Below the pieces are notes generated by a model that was not told where the DNA came from, did not search any database, and was given only the letters and a program-made list of their open reading frames with translations. This document shows, piece after piece, positions 51,702 to 64,000 of a stretch of 64,000 nt of DNA. Both the position numbers and the translations under genes were made by a program. Source of the stretch: Hyperoplus lanceolatus (lineage: Eukaryota; Chordata; Actinopteri; Uranoscopiformes; Ammodytidae); the NCBI GenBank assembly GCA_026929865.2, contig CM049416.1, positions 19,095,001 to 19,159,000 of the forward strand, in the 5' to 3' direction. The stretch's first letter is position 1; each line of letters opens with the position of its first letter.

Positions 51702-54700
51702 ATGCCAGAGCCTACACAGAAAGGTAGGAGTGTGATATTGAGGATGGGATCAACACTAATATCAAAGTCTGTAACACACACATACCAAAGATCCTAAATA
51801 AGCCTGCTGCACAGCATGTTTTCAATTAAAAAAAACGTGAATTTTGCCTTGTTTAACTCGTTTTTATTCCATGGTTTGGCTTTGGTTTGAGGGGAGCAGA
51901 GTCTGTAAATACTTTCTGAAGGGAGCTCCATCACTTCTGCCAGCTTGTTGTATGAATCTGCAAAGTGACTTTGACAGTTGTATTGTATTACTGATGCATG
52001 CACGCGTATTACTACTATCCCGGGGAGGTTAAAAAGGGGAGGTTTATAAAAAGTTAGTATTCTTGTTGAGGGGGGCCTGATGCACTGGATTGTTCCGTGC
52101 GATCCAGCTTTAGAAAGACATAATAATGAAGTTGAGTGAAGGAATTTTGAGAGGACGATTTTGATGAACTGAGCAAATTAGGATCAATATTAACGTAGAT
52201 TCAGTTGACGTCCTGATGATTGATTGGGAGTCGTGCAAGAATGGTTTGGTTTGGTTTGGACCCCTCAAACCTGTCCCATGGCAATTCAAGTCAACTCCAT
52301 ATTCAAACACAACATCTTAACCCATCCCCTGTCCTGCCCTCACGTCGGCTTTCTACTGCACACCATAACGTCACTCATCTGTACCGTTGTGTCCATCAAC
52401 GTTCCCTTTTAATCCGCCCTTGTCTGTCATTACGATATGGTATTACTGTCGCCCTCCCCATTAGTTCAGCTCTCGGGGGTTTTGCCGTCGATCCAGACAT
52501 GCCCATGTAGAGGAAGTGGAACATTTTGTCAGGATATTGGAAGCCTTCCTGATGAGGGATGAATCGCGTTCTTGATAAACTTATTATCCTCCAGGGGGCA
52601 ATTGATTTGTCCGTAGATGTTCCTGACATATGATTTGCACACAGACACGGATATAAATTTCTTTACACAAGACATGTAATTCTTGTCTGCCTGTCCTGAA
52701 ATAAGGATCCCTTCTGCTTCCCTTTTGCTATTACAAAGGATTCTTCCTTTGCCTTTTCTGAACCCTTAACAGTGTTTTAACAGTTTTTCCTTATTCAAAC
52801 CCAACGTTTAGGGCTTTAGGGCGCCGTATGCTGTACAGACCTGTTGTTTGAACAGTGGCTTTTGTGTTCTCAAAGTTTGGTTCATTTGAGAAATCTCTTT
52901 TATTTGTAATGATGCATTTGGGAGATCAAATTTGACAAATTTTTATAGTCGAATTTGATTGATCAAGTCTTGCCTATTGTCGATTGATGATCGAATCATG
53001 TTTTTTTTATGCTCATTGATCGATATTCTCATTTGCTACATTGGCTTCCATATTTGTTCAGCACCAGACAAGGAGGCACACGCACAATTGTTTTATATAC
53101 AGTATGGTTGATCAATATAGGCAATGTATCATGACTTATTAGGATAAACCAAGCAATTCCATGTAAATTCAGACATTCAGCACCCCGGTCTAGCCAGAAT
53201 AGAATGATACTTGTTACATTTATGTGGCTATTCGACAGTGAGATTGGCATTCCAATCGTGCTCCGTCGATCGAATCGTCAAGTAGTAGACTATATATTCA
53301 GGTTCACCCCTATACCAACAACCAGAGAAAATTAAGCTCCCCAAAATATGTATGTGTGCAGCACACCTTGGCCTTTATCATTAAGCACCTTTGTATCGTC
53401 TATTGTGTAGTGCACAGTTGTTCAATCCACTGCCATAAACTTCCCTGATCCCCTCAGAGACAAAGCTATGGTGAAATAGAGGCAGCAGATTCCTGTCTGT
53501 TACAAACACTACCCACAAATAGATGCACAGCCCAGAGCTGCAGATAAATGAGGGTAGAAAAGTATTGTTCTTTAAATGAGTCCCAACAGCTGACGAGAAG
53601 GAGGCCAGCGCTGTTGTTTTAATCACCCCACTCTCAAGCCTTTCAAAAGTGCCAACCAGAGATGACAGACTGGCTGAGATCTCTTGGGACTTGGATGCTT
53701 GTCCCTGGAATAGTTCAGAATGAGCGCACTTTTAATCCCCATCCCTTGTTCCCTGCCATCTCCATCCAGCCCCCCTCCCTCCAGCCCCCTCCTTCCCTGT
53801 ACCACACACCGAAACAGACATCTCCCTGCCACCCGCTCTTTAGAATGGTTCGCCCAAAGGTCAGACATCTCTCCATCAAACCTCTGACCTTGTGCCCGGA
53901 AGTTTCCCAGCACTTCCCTTGCTGCTACTCAGTTGGTGACAAGCCCATGTCTTCACCTCATGATGTGCACTGTGGCTACTGTCCATCACTCTCCCTGAGC
54001 TCTGTTCTTCTTGACAGTGTTGTTTTAAGTTACAGAATCACACCTCATAAATCACACCCATAGGCAGATATAGGTGGACCTGTCAGCAACTCATTTACGG
54101 ACTAGTGCAGCTCTCATCTCTTATCAGACACTTAGTCTCATAGAAGTTCCTTGTCAAAGTCCTTGTCTTGTCTAACCAGAATGGAAACCAAAGAACCACA
54201 CCCCGAGCAAGCAGTATATTTAATGTAGGCTCCTCGTCTTTATGAAAGCATTAAAGGTCTATTATAGGAAAAATTAAGCTGCTGACAATTTGGCTCACGT
54301 CGGAGCCTGTGTGAGCCCCTTCTGTCTGCACGCCAGCAGGGGCAACAGCTGAAAATATCTGCAGCCCTGTCAGCTGCACTGGGAGTCCTCTGAGGTAAAA
54401 TAAAACCTTTCTCCACTCTCATTATCCCGACCGTGATGAGACAGAGCCGCGACTCTCGGGAGCATGATGTGACCCTGCAGGATTGTGGGCCCGTTGACCA
54501 GCGACACATTGTTTTCAAGTGAGAGGGGAAGGGAGTGCGTGGCTAATTTGAACAAGGAATGCTCCAAGGGAATGATTACAAATGGAGGGATCTCCGAAGC
54601 TGAGAAGTGATGGGAGACAAATGGAATTATGATCTTTGTAGACCGGCTTCAAACAGCTATATATATATTCTATAGTTAAAGATGCTCAAGGAAGAGCTTC

Positions 54701-57700
54701 AAGTCTCAAGAGTATTGGCTGTGTAATGTGAAAGGATTTCAAAGAAACATTATGGTGGCATTATCCATATATTCAGACATTAAGGAGAAATTGGAATACC
54801 TAGGATGCTGGATTTGAATATTATATTCATTTTCTCTTTGTATTTTGGAGATATGTCTTGGTATCTTTATTGCTGTAATCCCCCAAGAACGGACCTTTTT
54901 ATTGACACAATAACTATCTATGATCCAGGATTTTTTCAAATAAAGAAAGAGAAGGTTCCTCCCAACAAACAAAGATCCATTTTAACTTTTTATACTTGAA
55001 TATTAAGTCCCTACTGCTCCCAAATCCCTGAGTAATAAACTGCACTTGTGTGATTGTGTGTGCCAGCTGGCCCTTTCAGTCATTGTATCTTGGGTTTTCT
55101 GCAAATATATTTTTTTAGCAAAATAAAGGGACTGATACCAAAATATCCAGGCTAATAAAAAAGAGAAGATAGTCACAGATTGACATAACAGGCAGATTTT
55201 AAGACCGTTCTCAATAATGTTCCTCAGAGAGCTGCGTGGAAGGTGACAGGTCCAAACATATGATGGCAACAGAGCTGTCAACTGGTCACTCCAAATATGT
55301 ATCACTAATCCCTGTACATTTTTCCAATCCTTTTCTTCTCACACATGCAGAACCCCAAATGAATGGTTGACTTCAGACACTAGGGATCCACCAATGGATC
55401 ATAGTCTGCCTTGAATCACGCATTTTACAGAATGGTTGTACCAATATAGATACTGTCACAGATAGTTCTGGTAAAATTAAGAGTTCTTAAATTTGGAGAT
55501 TTAATTACTTCTAAGCCCCATCGATACACCAACAGGCAATGACATAAACGGAATACCTTGATAGCTAAGAAAGCTAAAATAGCTGAACTGCAGTGAAGTC
55601 GACTTTTCACCACTGGAACATTAAATATATGGATCATACTTGATCAGACTAAGTGCTCATTTATAGAATTTCATTAACTTTGTGAAAATTAGACAATGGA
55701 AAGTTTTGCTTCGTCATATCACTAAGTAGTGTACTGGCAAATGGCAATTCAATTGCAGTGAGTATGTTTTTCATTCACTGAGACAGTCAAAGTGAGCAGA
55801 AGGTTTACAGTTTTTGTGGGAATGTAGAGTAATGGCGGCTACCCTGAACCAGTTGCTATGAATCTGCTGATCTGATGTACTGTACCTTTGATAACATTTT
55901 ACTTTATCTTACTAAGATCAATAGGAGAACACATTCCAGATGTTTCATGACTACTGTAGTCTGAAACTCCCACGAGTAGACAACCTCCCATGGCCCTGTG
56001 CTCCACTTACCCACTAATAAGGGAGGTTAATTATCAAAAGGTTGTATGGATGCTTTGATCTTTAGAGGCCCTGCATTGACTACTGTTACAAGTTTTGAAT
56101 ATCCTACTCCCACCCTAAGTCTAGACTAGGCAGAGGGCAAACAAACGGTGTGTCATGGGGGCCTCTCCATCATAATCAGTTAAGCCTACATGGTGTCTAA
56201 GCATGAGGAGCCGGTCGTCACCCAGCACAAAGATGATATGGCTTAGTGGTGATAAAATAGGTCAAGGAACAAACGAAGACAGAGGGTTGTATGATTACAT
56301 TATGCTGATTGCATTGAAGACGAGAAGTCTTTTGGTCATGTTTTAACAGTTTGTTTTGTTTGTCTTTCTTTAGATGAGATGTCAAATGGCCAGCCGCAAG
56401 GTAAGTTGATGTCGATCCACATCAAATCAACCCCTCTCAACTCACTGTATAGCGGATTATTCAGTATGTGCACAATAACAAACATGCAATCGGCAAATGA
56501 AAAACAAGGGTAGTTGTATAACAGAACAAGAGACCAACTCGTGCAAATCTAGATATTTAACCTGACGATCGCAGCGCTGAACTGGGCGTGAATGTGCAAA
56601 CACAGCCGCATAGGAGTGTAAATGTGGAGCCAATAGTCGGCAATATGGACGTACTGCTGTGCCTTAAGAGCGAGCTGTGGTGATGACTGAGCTGTCAGAA
56701 TCTCTGACATTCCTCTCTCCAGCCAGCTGATCCCTGTCTGTTGATTCAGCTGACGCCCCAGCCGCCCCATCTGAGCAAGGTGCTGGCACGCAACTGGCTT
56801 TATGGGGTTTGACCTTGGAGCTGCAGCATCTTGAGGCTCCAAAATGGCCCGGGAGGGTCAATTGTTAGTGTCTAACAATAAGAGTGTTGCTGGAGAATCG
56901 TCAGATAAATAAATTATTCAGACTCCTTCAAAGTTTGAGAATACCTTCAAAGTCAGATTATAGTGGTAGCTAAGAACAGTGGTGTACTGGTTCATAATTT
57001 ACAGTCATAACCAGTGTTTTTTCATTGACTAATTAACTGATTCATTTAACTCATGGAAAAATCCACCCTATTCAGTCAACAGTCCTTATAAACAACTCAG
57101 TTGCCACCACACTATTTCGACATAGATAACACTTGGTGTGTTTCTTAATGTGCACTTCAACTGGGACCCTCAACGCTGTTACCATACTCCAAATTGTGAT
57201 ATATTAACAGCACATTCTGCACAGTTGTAATCAGGAAAGTCTTACAACATGTTTCCTATTTATGTCTTTGTTGTATTGAATGTGAGAATGGTCTGAAAAA
57301 ATATGATTTATTGTGTTGGTGATGTGAAGTGTGGTTGTAGATATGTGAGGTAGAACACGTTGTATGTGCTTCCATGTCTGTTTGTTCGGGTGTGTGACTG
57401 AAAGAGAGGTGTTGCAGATGCTGAAGCTTTGTGCTTATAAAAAGCAGCTGTTCCATCCACCACTATATTTGTCACATGCTCAGAAAGCGTTGCTACAGAC
57501 AGTAACGGTGCCCCGCCCCTACCTGAGATTGCCCTGGAGATTTCTCCACCCCAAGGTGGGTAACCCTGATGCCCCTTTCACCAGCCCCAGAGTGTTTCCT
57601 TATTTTGCAAATCACACTCACATCACGTGTTTGTTTGGTGTTTCATCACGATTTTATTTTTCCCCTAATTCACTGCGAGAGGTCTGAAACTGCACTATTC

Positions 57701-60700
57701 TTGTATATCTATGATTGCTCAACTATGATTGTATGTGAACACAAAAAAAAGTGAATTAGTCTAGCTGTAAGACAACAACCCCACATTCTGTGCGCATGTC
57801 CACGCACCTACACTGCACTACCTGAAAATGCCTTAACGCTTGGTGCCGTTTCTAACTTGTGCTGTGGCTGTATCTATTTCTCCTTAACTGTATGACATAT
57901 TGAGTCATCATACAGGATGTAGAGGGATTCGGGATGTTGGGCTTTACCGACTCTTCTTGCTCTTGTCAAAGGCCAGCTGTCTAAATGTAACAGTAGGCCT
58001 ACTACAAGCAATCTGATCATTCCATACAAGTCAGTAAACCCCTGCCTCCTTGATCACTTTACAGTATAGATATGCAATGACCAGATAGGTTGGTGCATTT
58101 GATCAAAACATGAGACATGACGGTATACTACATTTCCGCTTTAATAGTACATATACTTTAGTATGGACAAATTATCGATCATTAAAATTATACATTTATT
58201 TTTTTAAACCACACTATCAACATGACGCTGGTTGCATTCGATCAGTCTACCACATTAATCCTGGCTGTAAAATATTTCAACAACTATCGGATGGATTTCT
58301 ACAAAATGTTACAAACGATCATGGTTTCAAGATGACGAAAACGACTGATTTTTCCTATTGCGCCACCATGAGATTAAAATTGTAGTTTTAACAAAATTGC
58401 TTGACAACTACTGTTCCTGGATAAAGATGGGGCATATGGTAAACCTTAGAAACGCCAAACATCAACATGCTAGAGAGAGCAGAGAAGGTTAGCACACTGG
58501 CATCATCATTTAACTAAAGTCTCTCAGAGCTATTAGCGTGATCGTAGACTCTTAATCTTGTTTGAAATTACTATTTTATTCAAATGTCACCAATTACGAT
58601 GGTGGCTATCTGGTCATTAGCGATTTATACTCACCTTGTTTGGGCAAAGGTTGCCGGTAGTGTTTGCCCGATGCTTGCTGCTCCAGCTTGGCGCTTTGTC
58701 TGCTGTACAGAAGCAGTAGCAGAAGCAGTAGCAGAGGGGAAAGAGCCAGTAGAGACTGTTGGGGAGAACCCAGAGCCTGAGCCATTACAGGCTTTGATGG
58801 CTCAGGAGCCCCCTAGCCCCGCAGAGAATGGCTCAAAACAACCTCCGCCTGCTGAGGTTGTGGTGAATGAGCAAGCAGAATCCACTAACTCTACTGTTAA
58901 GGAAGAAGTCCCTTGCTCTCCCCAACCACCTGGTAAGTATACCTCAACAAATCAGTCCCAGTTCTCTCTAAAAAAAAATGCATGTGTACCCCTGTAGATC
59001 TTAAAATGCTACCGAAACAAGCCCAAAATAGTCTTATTAGTCTATTCAGTTGCATACTACAAAGCTTGGCAGCATGGCAAAACTGCCCTTGTTTTTATTT
59101 TATATGATCTAAAACCTAGATTCATGCTCAGATGAAAGCTATAGATTACCTTTACTTCCCTGCTAAGAATGCTATGGACTTCACTCATAAGTATGGACCA
59201 TGCATTGATTTATTTGCTTTTAAAACAATGCTCTATTTCCTGTATGGCTTCAATTGCATGCATACAGTACATCAAAGAAATCAGCGATTACACTTGCACC
59301 TGAGGACTTAATGGTGCGTTGTTTCCAGATGTCGTAATACATACTAAATAAGGACTAGATAAAGTACTGATTAAATCCTGAAAGGGCTAACTGAAGGTAA
59401 TCCAGTTTGTGTGCAAGGTAAGTCATCAAAGTCAATCCTTTATTCTATTATCCACACTAATGGTAAGAACCAGGCTGGTTCCCTTGGATCAGTTTTCCTA
59501 TATAGTATCTTCAGGCGAGTTGAAATAAATAAATTCATCGTCTATAAGACTAGATGAAATACAACACAGGTGAAAAAACGGAGATAAATAGGATTTGAAG
59601 TATTTTTTTTTTTTTTTTTTTTGTAAATGTGAGTTGCAGCTGCTAAAAGTTTTTTTTTTTTTTTTATATATATATATATACAGTATATATATACACGCGT
59701 GTGCTGTGGTGGAGTCTTTTTGAGCACAAGCCAAATCATCGGCTTTTTTATTTTGGTCCCATTTTTTTCTGTCCAAGACCTGCATGTCATTTTTCATCTC
59801 ATCCAGAATTGTCTCGCATGTGAACAATGGCCTTTGTTGGCCAGTGATGGACTTGGAGCTTTTTGATAGGTGGGTCTATTTTGTCCATTACAACTTTATT
59901 GCAGATGATGATGATGCTTCAGCCACACCCCCATCCCCAACACCTCAAGCAGGTTGGTACCCTTAACAACCCTAACTACTTCCAAAGTTATTCCTCTTCA
60001 CCTCATCCTTTAAGGACGGTTGCAACGGAGCATTCACCTCGAATCAGGCTCAAATCAATTTGATATGGGCACTTTGAAAATGTTGAGAAGAGCACTCAAG
60101 TAAACCTTCTCTTACCAGTACGTTTGTGTTACAAGTTATCATGGCAGTATAGACATCTTTCAATAGCTAAGTAAAATGTTTAAATGAGTCGAAACATGTT
60201 CTCTGCTGTGTAATGTGCATTTTAACTTCACTGTTTTAGTATTTAGTAACAAAAAGGCATTGGCACAAATCTACTCCACAGTTGAAACGGTATTTTTCCG
60301 TACGGTTTTCCGATCTGTCAAATCGATGTATGTCTTTGCACATACATTTAGTAAATGTGTGATTTTAACTTGCACATCAACCTTTATTTACACATCTTGA
60401 ATAATAAAGGTATGGATGTTAGAATTATATTTCACATATAGGGGAGAACGGGGTAATGTGAGACACTTTTTACATTTGTTCCCCTTTAAGCGAGCTAAAA
60501 TGATTTATCAGTCAAATTTACACATTTCCCATTAGTTCAGGATGTTTCCTAGAAATGGGCATTAGCAGAATTTATTCAAGACAAAGGGCAGTGAAAATAT
60601 GATTGTTTTTAAAAAAAATTGTCATGTGTCTCACTTTACCCCAGCTGTTGGGTAAACTGAGACAGACCAGAGAAATCAAGGGGGTAAACTGATCCACTTA

Positions 60701-63700
60701 CTTTTTCAACTCTGAAACTACCATAACAACACATGTTGTAACAGTTAGAATCGTGACAGCTAGCTTGAAAACCAAATATTCCAAAACTAATGTCGGACTA
60801 GTAACAGAATCATGGGGTTTGGTCAATTAAGCAAAACATTTTTCTAAAGTAACTCTGATCAAATACAACATATAATTCATATTCAATAATTAACATTCAA
60901 ATGACAGATAGAACCAGTAAGATTAAAACACAATCTGAGGGTCAGAACACAGGACCCTTAGAGCCAGCTAGTGTCTGGGGGTCAGAGAGAAGGACATTCA
61001 GAACCAGAACAGTCTGGGACTCAGAACACAGGACTAGACCCAGCTGTCATTTTCCATCTTTTCAGTCATTGATTAATATTTTTCTGCATTTGTTTTATTG
61101 GTATCATTCATTGAATAAAGACATATTACTTAAGAGTCTATTGATGTTAAAGGTCACTCTCCTGTCCCCCTCATACATACGTGCCAAACCATGCCCTTGC
61201 TGACACCCCTTCAACCATCAACCCCCACCTCCAGCCCACATTGTCTTTTGTCTTATTCAAACTAGTCTCCTTGCTACCTCAAATATAATGGATTCATTAA
61301 AAGAGGGCACAGACACTGTCTCACTTTACCCCACTGCCACAATTTGAGAAAAAACAACCTCTCTCAGCAATTCAGGCTAATCTTCAGTTATCATCATCAC
61401 ATGGTTTCATATGTTGGTGGTTCATCAACATTTATGATAGAAGTTTTTCTACCTGAATCAATTTGCTTTGGCACAACAATCGATTAAATTTACTTTTACA
61501 TGCAAAAAAATTTTTTTGTGAAAAAACATGCTTACAACATCACCATGAGGTCCTCTCTTTCATGGCCGAGTGGAAATGAGAGGGGCTTGAAAACATATAT
61601 CTCACATGACCAAAAATGTGTTCCATTGCCTAGATACAGGGGGTGTCTCACATTACCCGATGCCTCACATTCCCCCGTTCTCCCCTATATATCATGAATA
61701 AAAGAATACATGGTCGCTTATTAATACACATGCACATTATTGTTCGATATAGGCTATCATTTAAAATCTTGTCTGTCTGCTCAAAGGTAATGCTGCTAAT
61801 CTGATTAATAATGGTCCATACAAACTTCAGAATGATTAATTCAATTTAAAGTAACCCATCTCTTATCTCTATCTCTTATTTTCAACTATTGTCCGTACAG
61901 ATTATGCTAATGAATAGGCCTAGCTAACGTTTAATTTTTAAACTTTTTTGGTTGTTGGCATTCCCTTTTGTGTTGATATACTTACTTTATTCATTATGCT
62001 TTTTTCAAATACTCAGAAAGTTGGTTAATTCACTTACTTGCTGTCTTAATATTTCATCCCTGTCCATCCCAAAAAATCTTAGCTATTTTAGCGCTGGACG
62101 TATTTAGCCTAGCTTGAAGCTGGGGCAAAAGTTAGCCTTGGTGTAAATAAAAAGAAAATACACAATCTAACAACTTCCATACTGTTATGGTTATGGGCCA
62201 CGGTGAATCGTTACTGTTACAGAAATAGATGTGCATCAAAATTCAAGCCATGGAACAGGCACATCCCGAACAGCCACTACACTAGTCTACTTCAAATGTT
62301 GAAAAAAAAGCTAAGTTTTTACAATTTGGCATGTTTTTCTTCTATTCCCGGTTGTTCAAAATACACAGCTTAAAAGAAAATAATATGGGTGAAGATGAGG
62401 TAGACCAAAACTTGGTATTACCTAGTTTGTTGCCAGGTTTTGTAGGCCTAAAATGGTTGTTCTTCTCATCCAAACCTTGGTAAAGCAGCAAATAAGTGAT
62501 TTTACCAAAATGTCATGGTATTTTGAATTACCTAAGCTTATACTTTAATTTAAAAATAGTTGATTTAATTTCACATAAACAGTATGTAACTATGTAAGAC
62601 GGTCCTGGATGCTTCACATTAAAAAAGCCCAATAAAGCTGCCATACGGTATTGGAAGTTAACCAGACAATTTGCCAAAACATCCAGGAAGTCCTATTCGT
62701 GGAAGCCCTGTTTCCTGTAAAATCCCAAAAATACTTAAAAATTAAAGTAGCTACAAGGAACTTTTAAATATTTCTGTATATGTCTAATTTTTCCTCTTAT
62801 GATCATACATTACATGTAACAGAAAACGAGACCATCAGTGCAAAGAATGCTATTTTTATATAGTTTTTCTTAATGTATTTGTCAATGAACTACAGTTGGT
62901 GTAGTAAAAAGACTATCGCCTTTGCGTAAAGGGGATGCACGAATTAACACAAACTGAAAGTTTCTCAGAGCACCTTTAACTTCGGATTTTGTGCGGCTTA
63001 ACCTTTTCACATTTGTGTTATTCTAGATGTTTCAAACCCTATGTTTTGGTTTCAATTATGGATATGGGGTTTTATTTGGCGAATGTACACAACCCTCGGT
63101 TAACTTCCGAGCGAGAATGACAACCACAAGGCTACTTTTCATGAGCTTTATAATGAAAATCATCCAGCTGATAGTCAAACCCACACTGATATAGACACAG
63201 TATTAATCAAAACAGCTGAGTGAATTCTAATTCATTTCAATAACGACTGTGCTTTTTTCACAGAGGATGCCAATTCGCTCAAGAAACTCTCAATTGAGCT
63301 GCCTAGTAAGAGCCATCTGTTAAATCCTTCTACCATTTTAGAACCCAAACAAGTAGCCTACTCTGAATCAAAATGACCAAATGTCGGAATGTATAGGAAA
63401 CATGTTGGATACATGTTTACTTCTAGATATTTGTGTGTGTTCTCTATAGATGAAAGCGAAGATGTTGAAAATGTCTTTGCTAACATAGTACCATACTATT
63501 AATATACACATTATTTTTCTCATGAAAATTTCAGGGTGTTACATGATCGTGTTTATTATTGTCTGTACGCATACATTTATGCCATTTATGAGCATATATT
63601 TGGAATTCTGATCATAAAAGTCATATATAGGCAAATAGTAATCAATCATTATCCATACAATATCTTTAAAGCAAAACAAATAGCTTAGCATTGATTTTGT

Positions 63701-64000
63701 GTTATCAGAATTCCTTGTGTCACTGCTTGCAAATCTGTATTTGCTTTTTGCTTAACTTTTTTTGAGTGTGTGCTTGCTTCGGTGGACTTTACAGTACTAT
63801 TTATTACAATATACTGTAAATTTCTCTCTCTCTGTTTAGATGATAGCGCCCCTGTGCCAGCCATGGGCAGAAAAGACTCAGGTAATACAGTGGTAGTAAA
63901 AAAAGAAAAGAAAAAAGTCTCTAAAGGTTATTGTGTTTTATTTAGATACACTCCAAGAGGATGTTTTGACCGTTATCAAGAAAATGTGACTGCGGCTCGA
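51702..64000 (+). CDS. mybpc1: Myosin-binding protein C, slow type (N-terminal exons, incomplete)
   Basis: Thick-filament protein of the sarcomere A-band that binds myosin, titin and actin and tunes cross-bridge cycling. Only the variable N-terminal extension is in the window; the Ig and fibronectin modules lie to the right. Exons: 51702-51723 (MPEPTQK, matching the MYBPC1 start MPEPTKK), 56374-56400 (DEMSNGQPQ), 57499-57555 (DSNGAPPLPEIALEISPPQ), 58711-58932 (Glu/Pro-rich), 59905-59952 (DDDDASATPPSPTPQA), 63264-63305 (EDANSLKKLSIELP), 63840-63881 (DDSAPVPAMGRKDS). All internal exons start and end in phase 1 and are multiples of three (27, 57, 222, 48, 42, 42 nt). The family is known for N-terminal alternative splicing. 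The 57-nt exon has a weak pyrimidine tract and is less certain. The pairing with spic agrees with human 12q23. Confidence 0.85.
51724..56373 (+). other. mybpc1: mybpc1 intron 1
   Basis: 4.65 kb, with no further exon or clear transposon ends recognised. Pyrimidine-rich stretches occur around 53740-53830. Confidence 0.5.
59604..59700. repeat. Poly(T) runs and (TA)n tract
   Basis: Two T runs (about 59604-59622 and 59650-59665), then TATATA repeats; in a mybpc1 intron. Confidence 0.9.
60441..61685. mobile_element. TIR DNA element, 1245 bp
   Basis: Left end GGGGAGAACGGGGTAATGTG is mirrored near the right end by CCCCGTTCTCCCC and a nearby GTGTCTCACATTACCC. TATA flanks both sides (60437-60440 and 61686-61689). 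The interior holds degenerate units around GGGTCAGAACACAGGAC (60940-61035) but no transposase. It lies in the mybpc1 intron between exons at 59905 and 63264. Confidence 0.75.
62744..62979 (+). repeat. MITE-like repeat, family B
   Basis: About 236 bp, AGTAGCTACAAGGAACTTTT start and AGTTTCTCAGAGCACCTTTAA-type end, 285 bp upstream of a mybpc1 exon. Confidence 0.7.

Noticed and set aside
63450-63503. Possible further mybpc1 exon after TCTCTATAG (DESEDVEN...)
   Set aside because: The acceptor and coding look fit, but no donor gives a length that is a multiple of three and the frame ends in a stop; not enough support.
63946-64000. Possible mybpc1 exon after TTATTTAG (DTLQEDVLTVIKKM)
   Set aside because: Phase-1 reading hits TGA and the only nearby donor (GTGACT) breaks the phase pattern; the window ends before this can be resolved.

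Overview
This is a teleost fish genomic window. The evidence is spliced vertebrate genes with consensus GT/AG introns, a dense load of Tc1/mariner, hAT, PIF/Harbinger-type and LTR elements, tRNA-derived SINEs, and long CA microsatellites. The species cannot be named from the sequence alone.

Layout, left to right. (1) 125-13892, plus strand: the 3' eight coding exons of a galnt8-type polypeptide GalNAc-transferase, whose 5' exons lie left of the window. One 11-kb intron (620-11626) is almost filled by a palindromic element. Two ~1.33-kb inverted arms (about 970-2300 and 9757-11080) enclose a decayed minus-strand copy of a large multicopy protein gene of unknown function. That relic is itself broken by a PIF/Harbinger-type MITE, a 1.25-kb TIR element, a Tc1-like element with an LTR element inside it, and a second PIF/Harbinger-type element. 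(2) 14361-22789, minus: ada2 (secreted adenosine deaminase 2, formerly cecr1), nine coding exons, 502 aa, tail to tail with galnt8. (3) 25207-31025, minus: atp6v1e1 (V-ATPase subunit E1), nine coding exons, exactly 226 aa. (4) 36537-37472, plus: the large last coding exon of bcl2l13. I could not find its 5' exons. (5) 44233-45757 and 47319-48718, plus: two tandem SPI-class ETS factor genes, spic and a diverged paralogue. (6) 51430-window end, plus: promoter, start codon and successive N-terminal cassette exons of mybpc1 (slow myosin-binding protein C), which continues past the window.

The neighbours are housekeeping or tissue genes without a shared pathway: Golgi O-glycosylation, extracellular adenosine removal, proton pumping, mitochondrial apoptosis/mitophagy, myeloid transcription and sarcomere structure. 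The order ada2 - atp6v1e1 - bcl2l13 and the pairing spic - mybpc1 resemble human 22q11 and 12q23 respectively (from memory). This supports the gene identities and suggests an old linkage of these blocks in fish.

The most unusual object is the 10-kb inverted-repeat structure in the galnt8 intron, whose core belongs to a repeated protein family with no function known to me. Other points of interest are: an apparent Asp-to-Ser change next to the HxH zinc motif of Ada2; a Tc1 insertion starting at intron position +13 (its duplicated TA at +11/+12) from an ada2 splice donor; the tandem spic pair with repeats abutting both ETS exons; a palindromic Tc1 copy; and a run of symmetric phase-1 cassette exons at the mybpc1 N terminus. 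Exon boundaries were placed by eye and checked only by reading-frame arithmetic and remembered family sequence.
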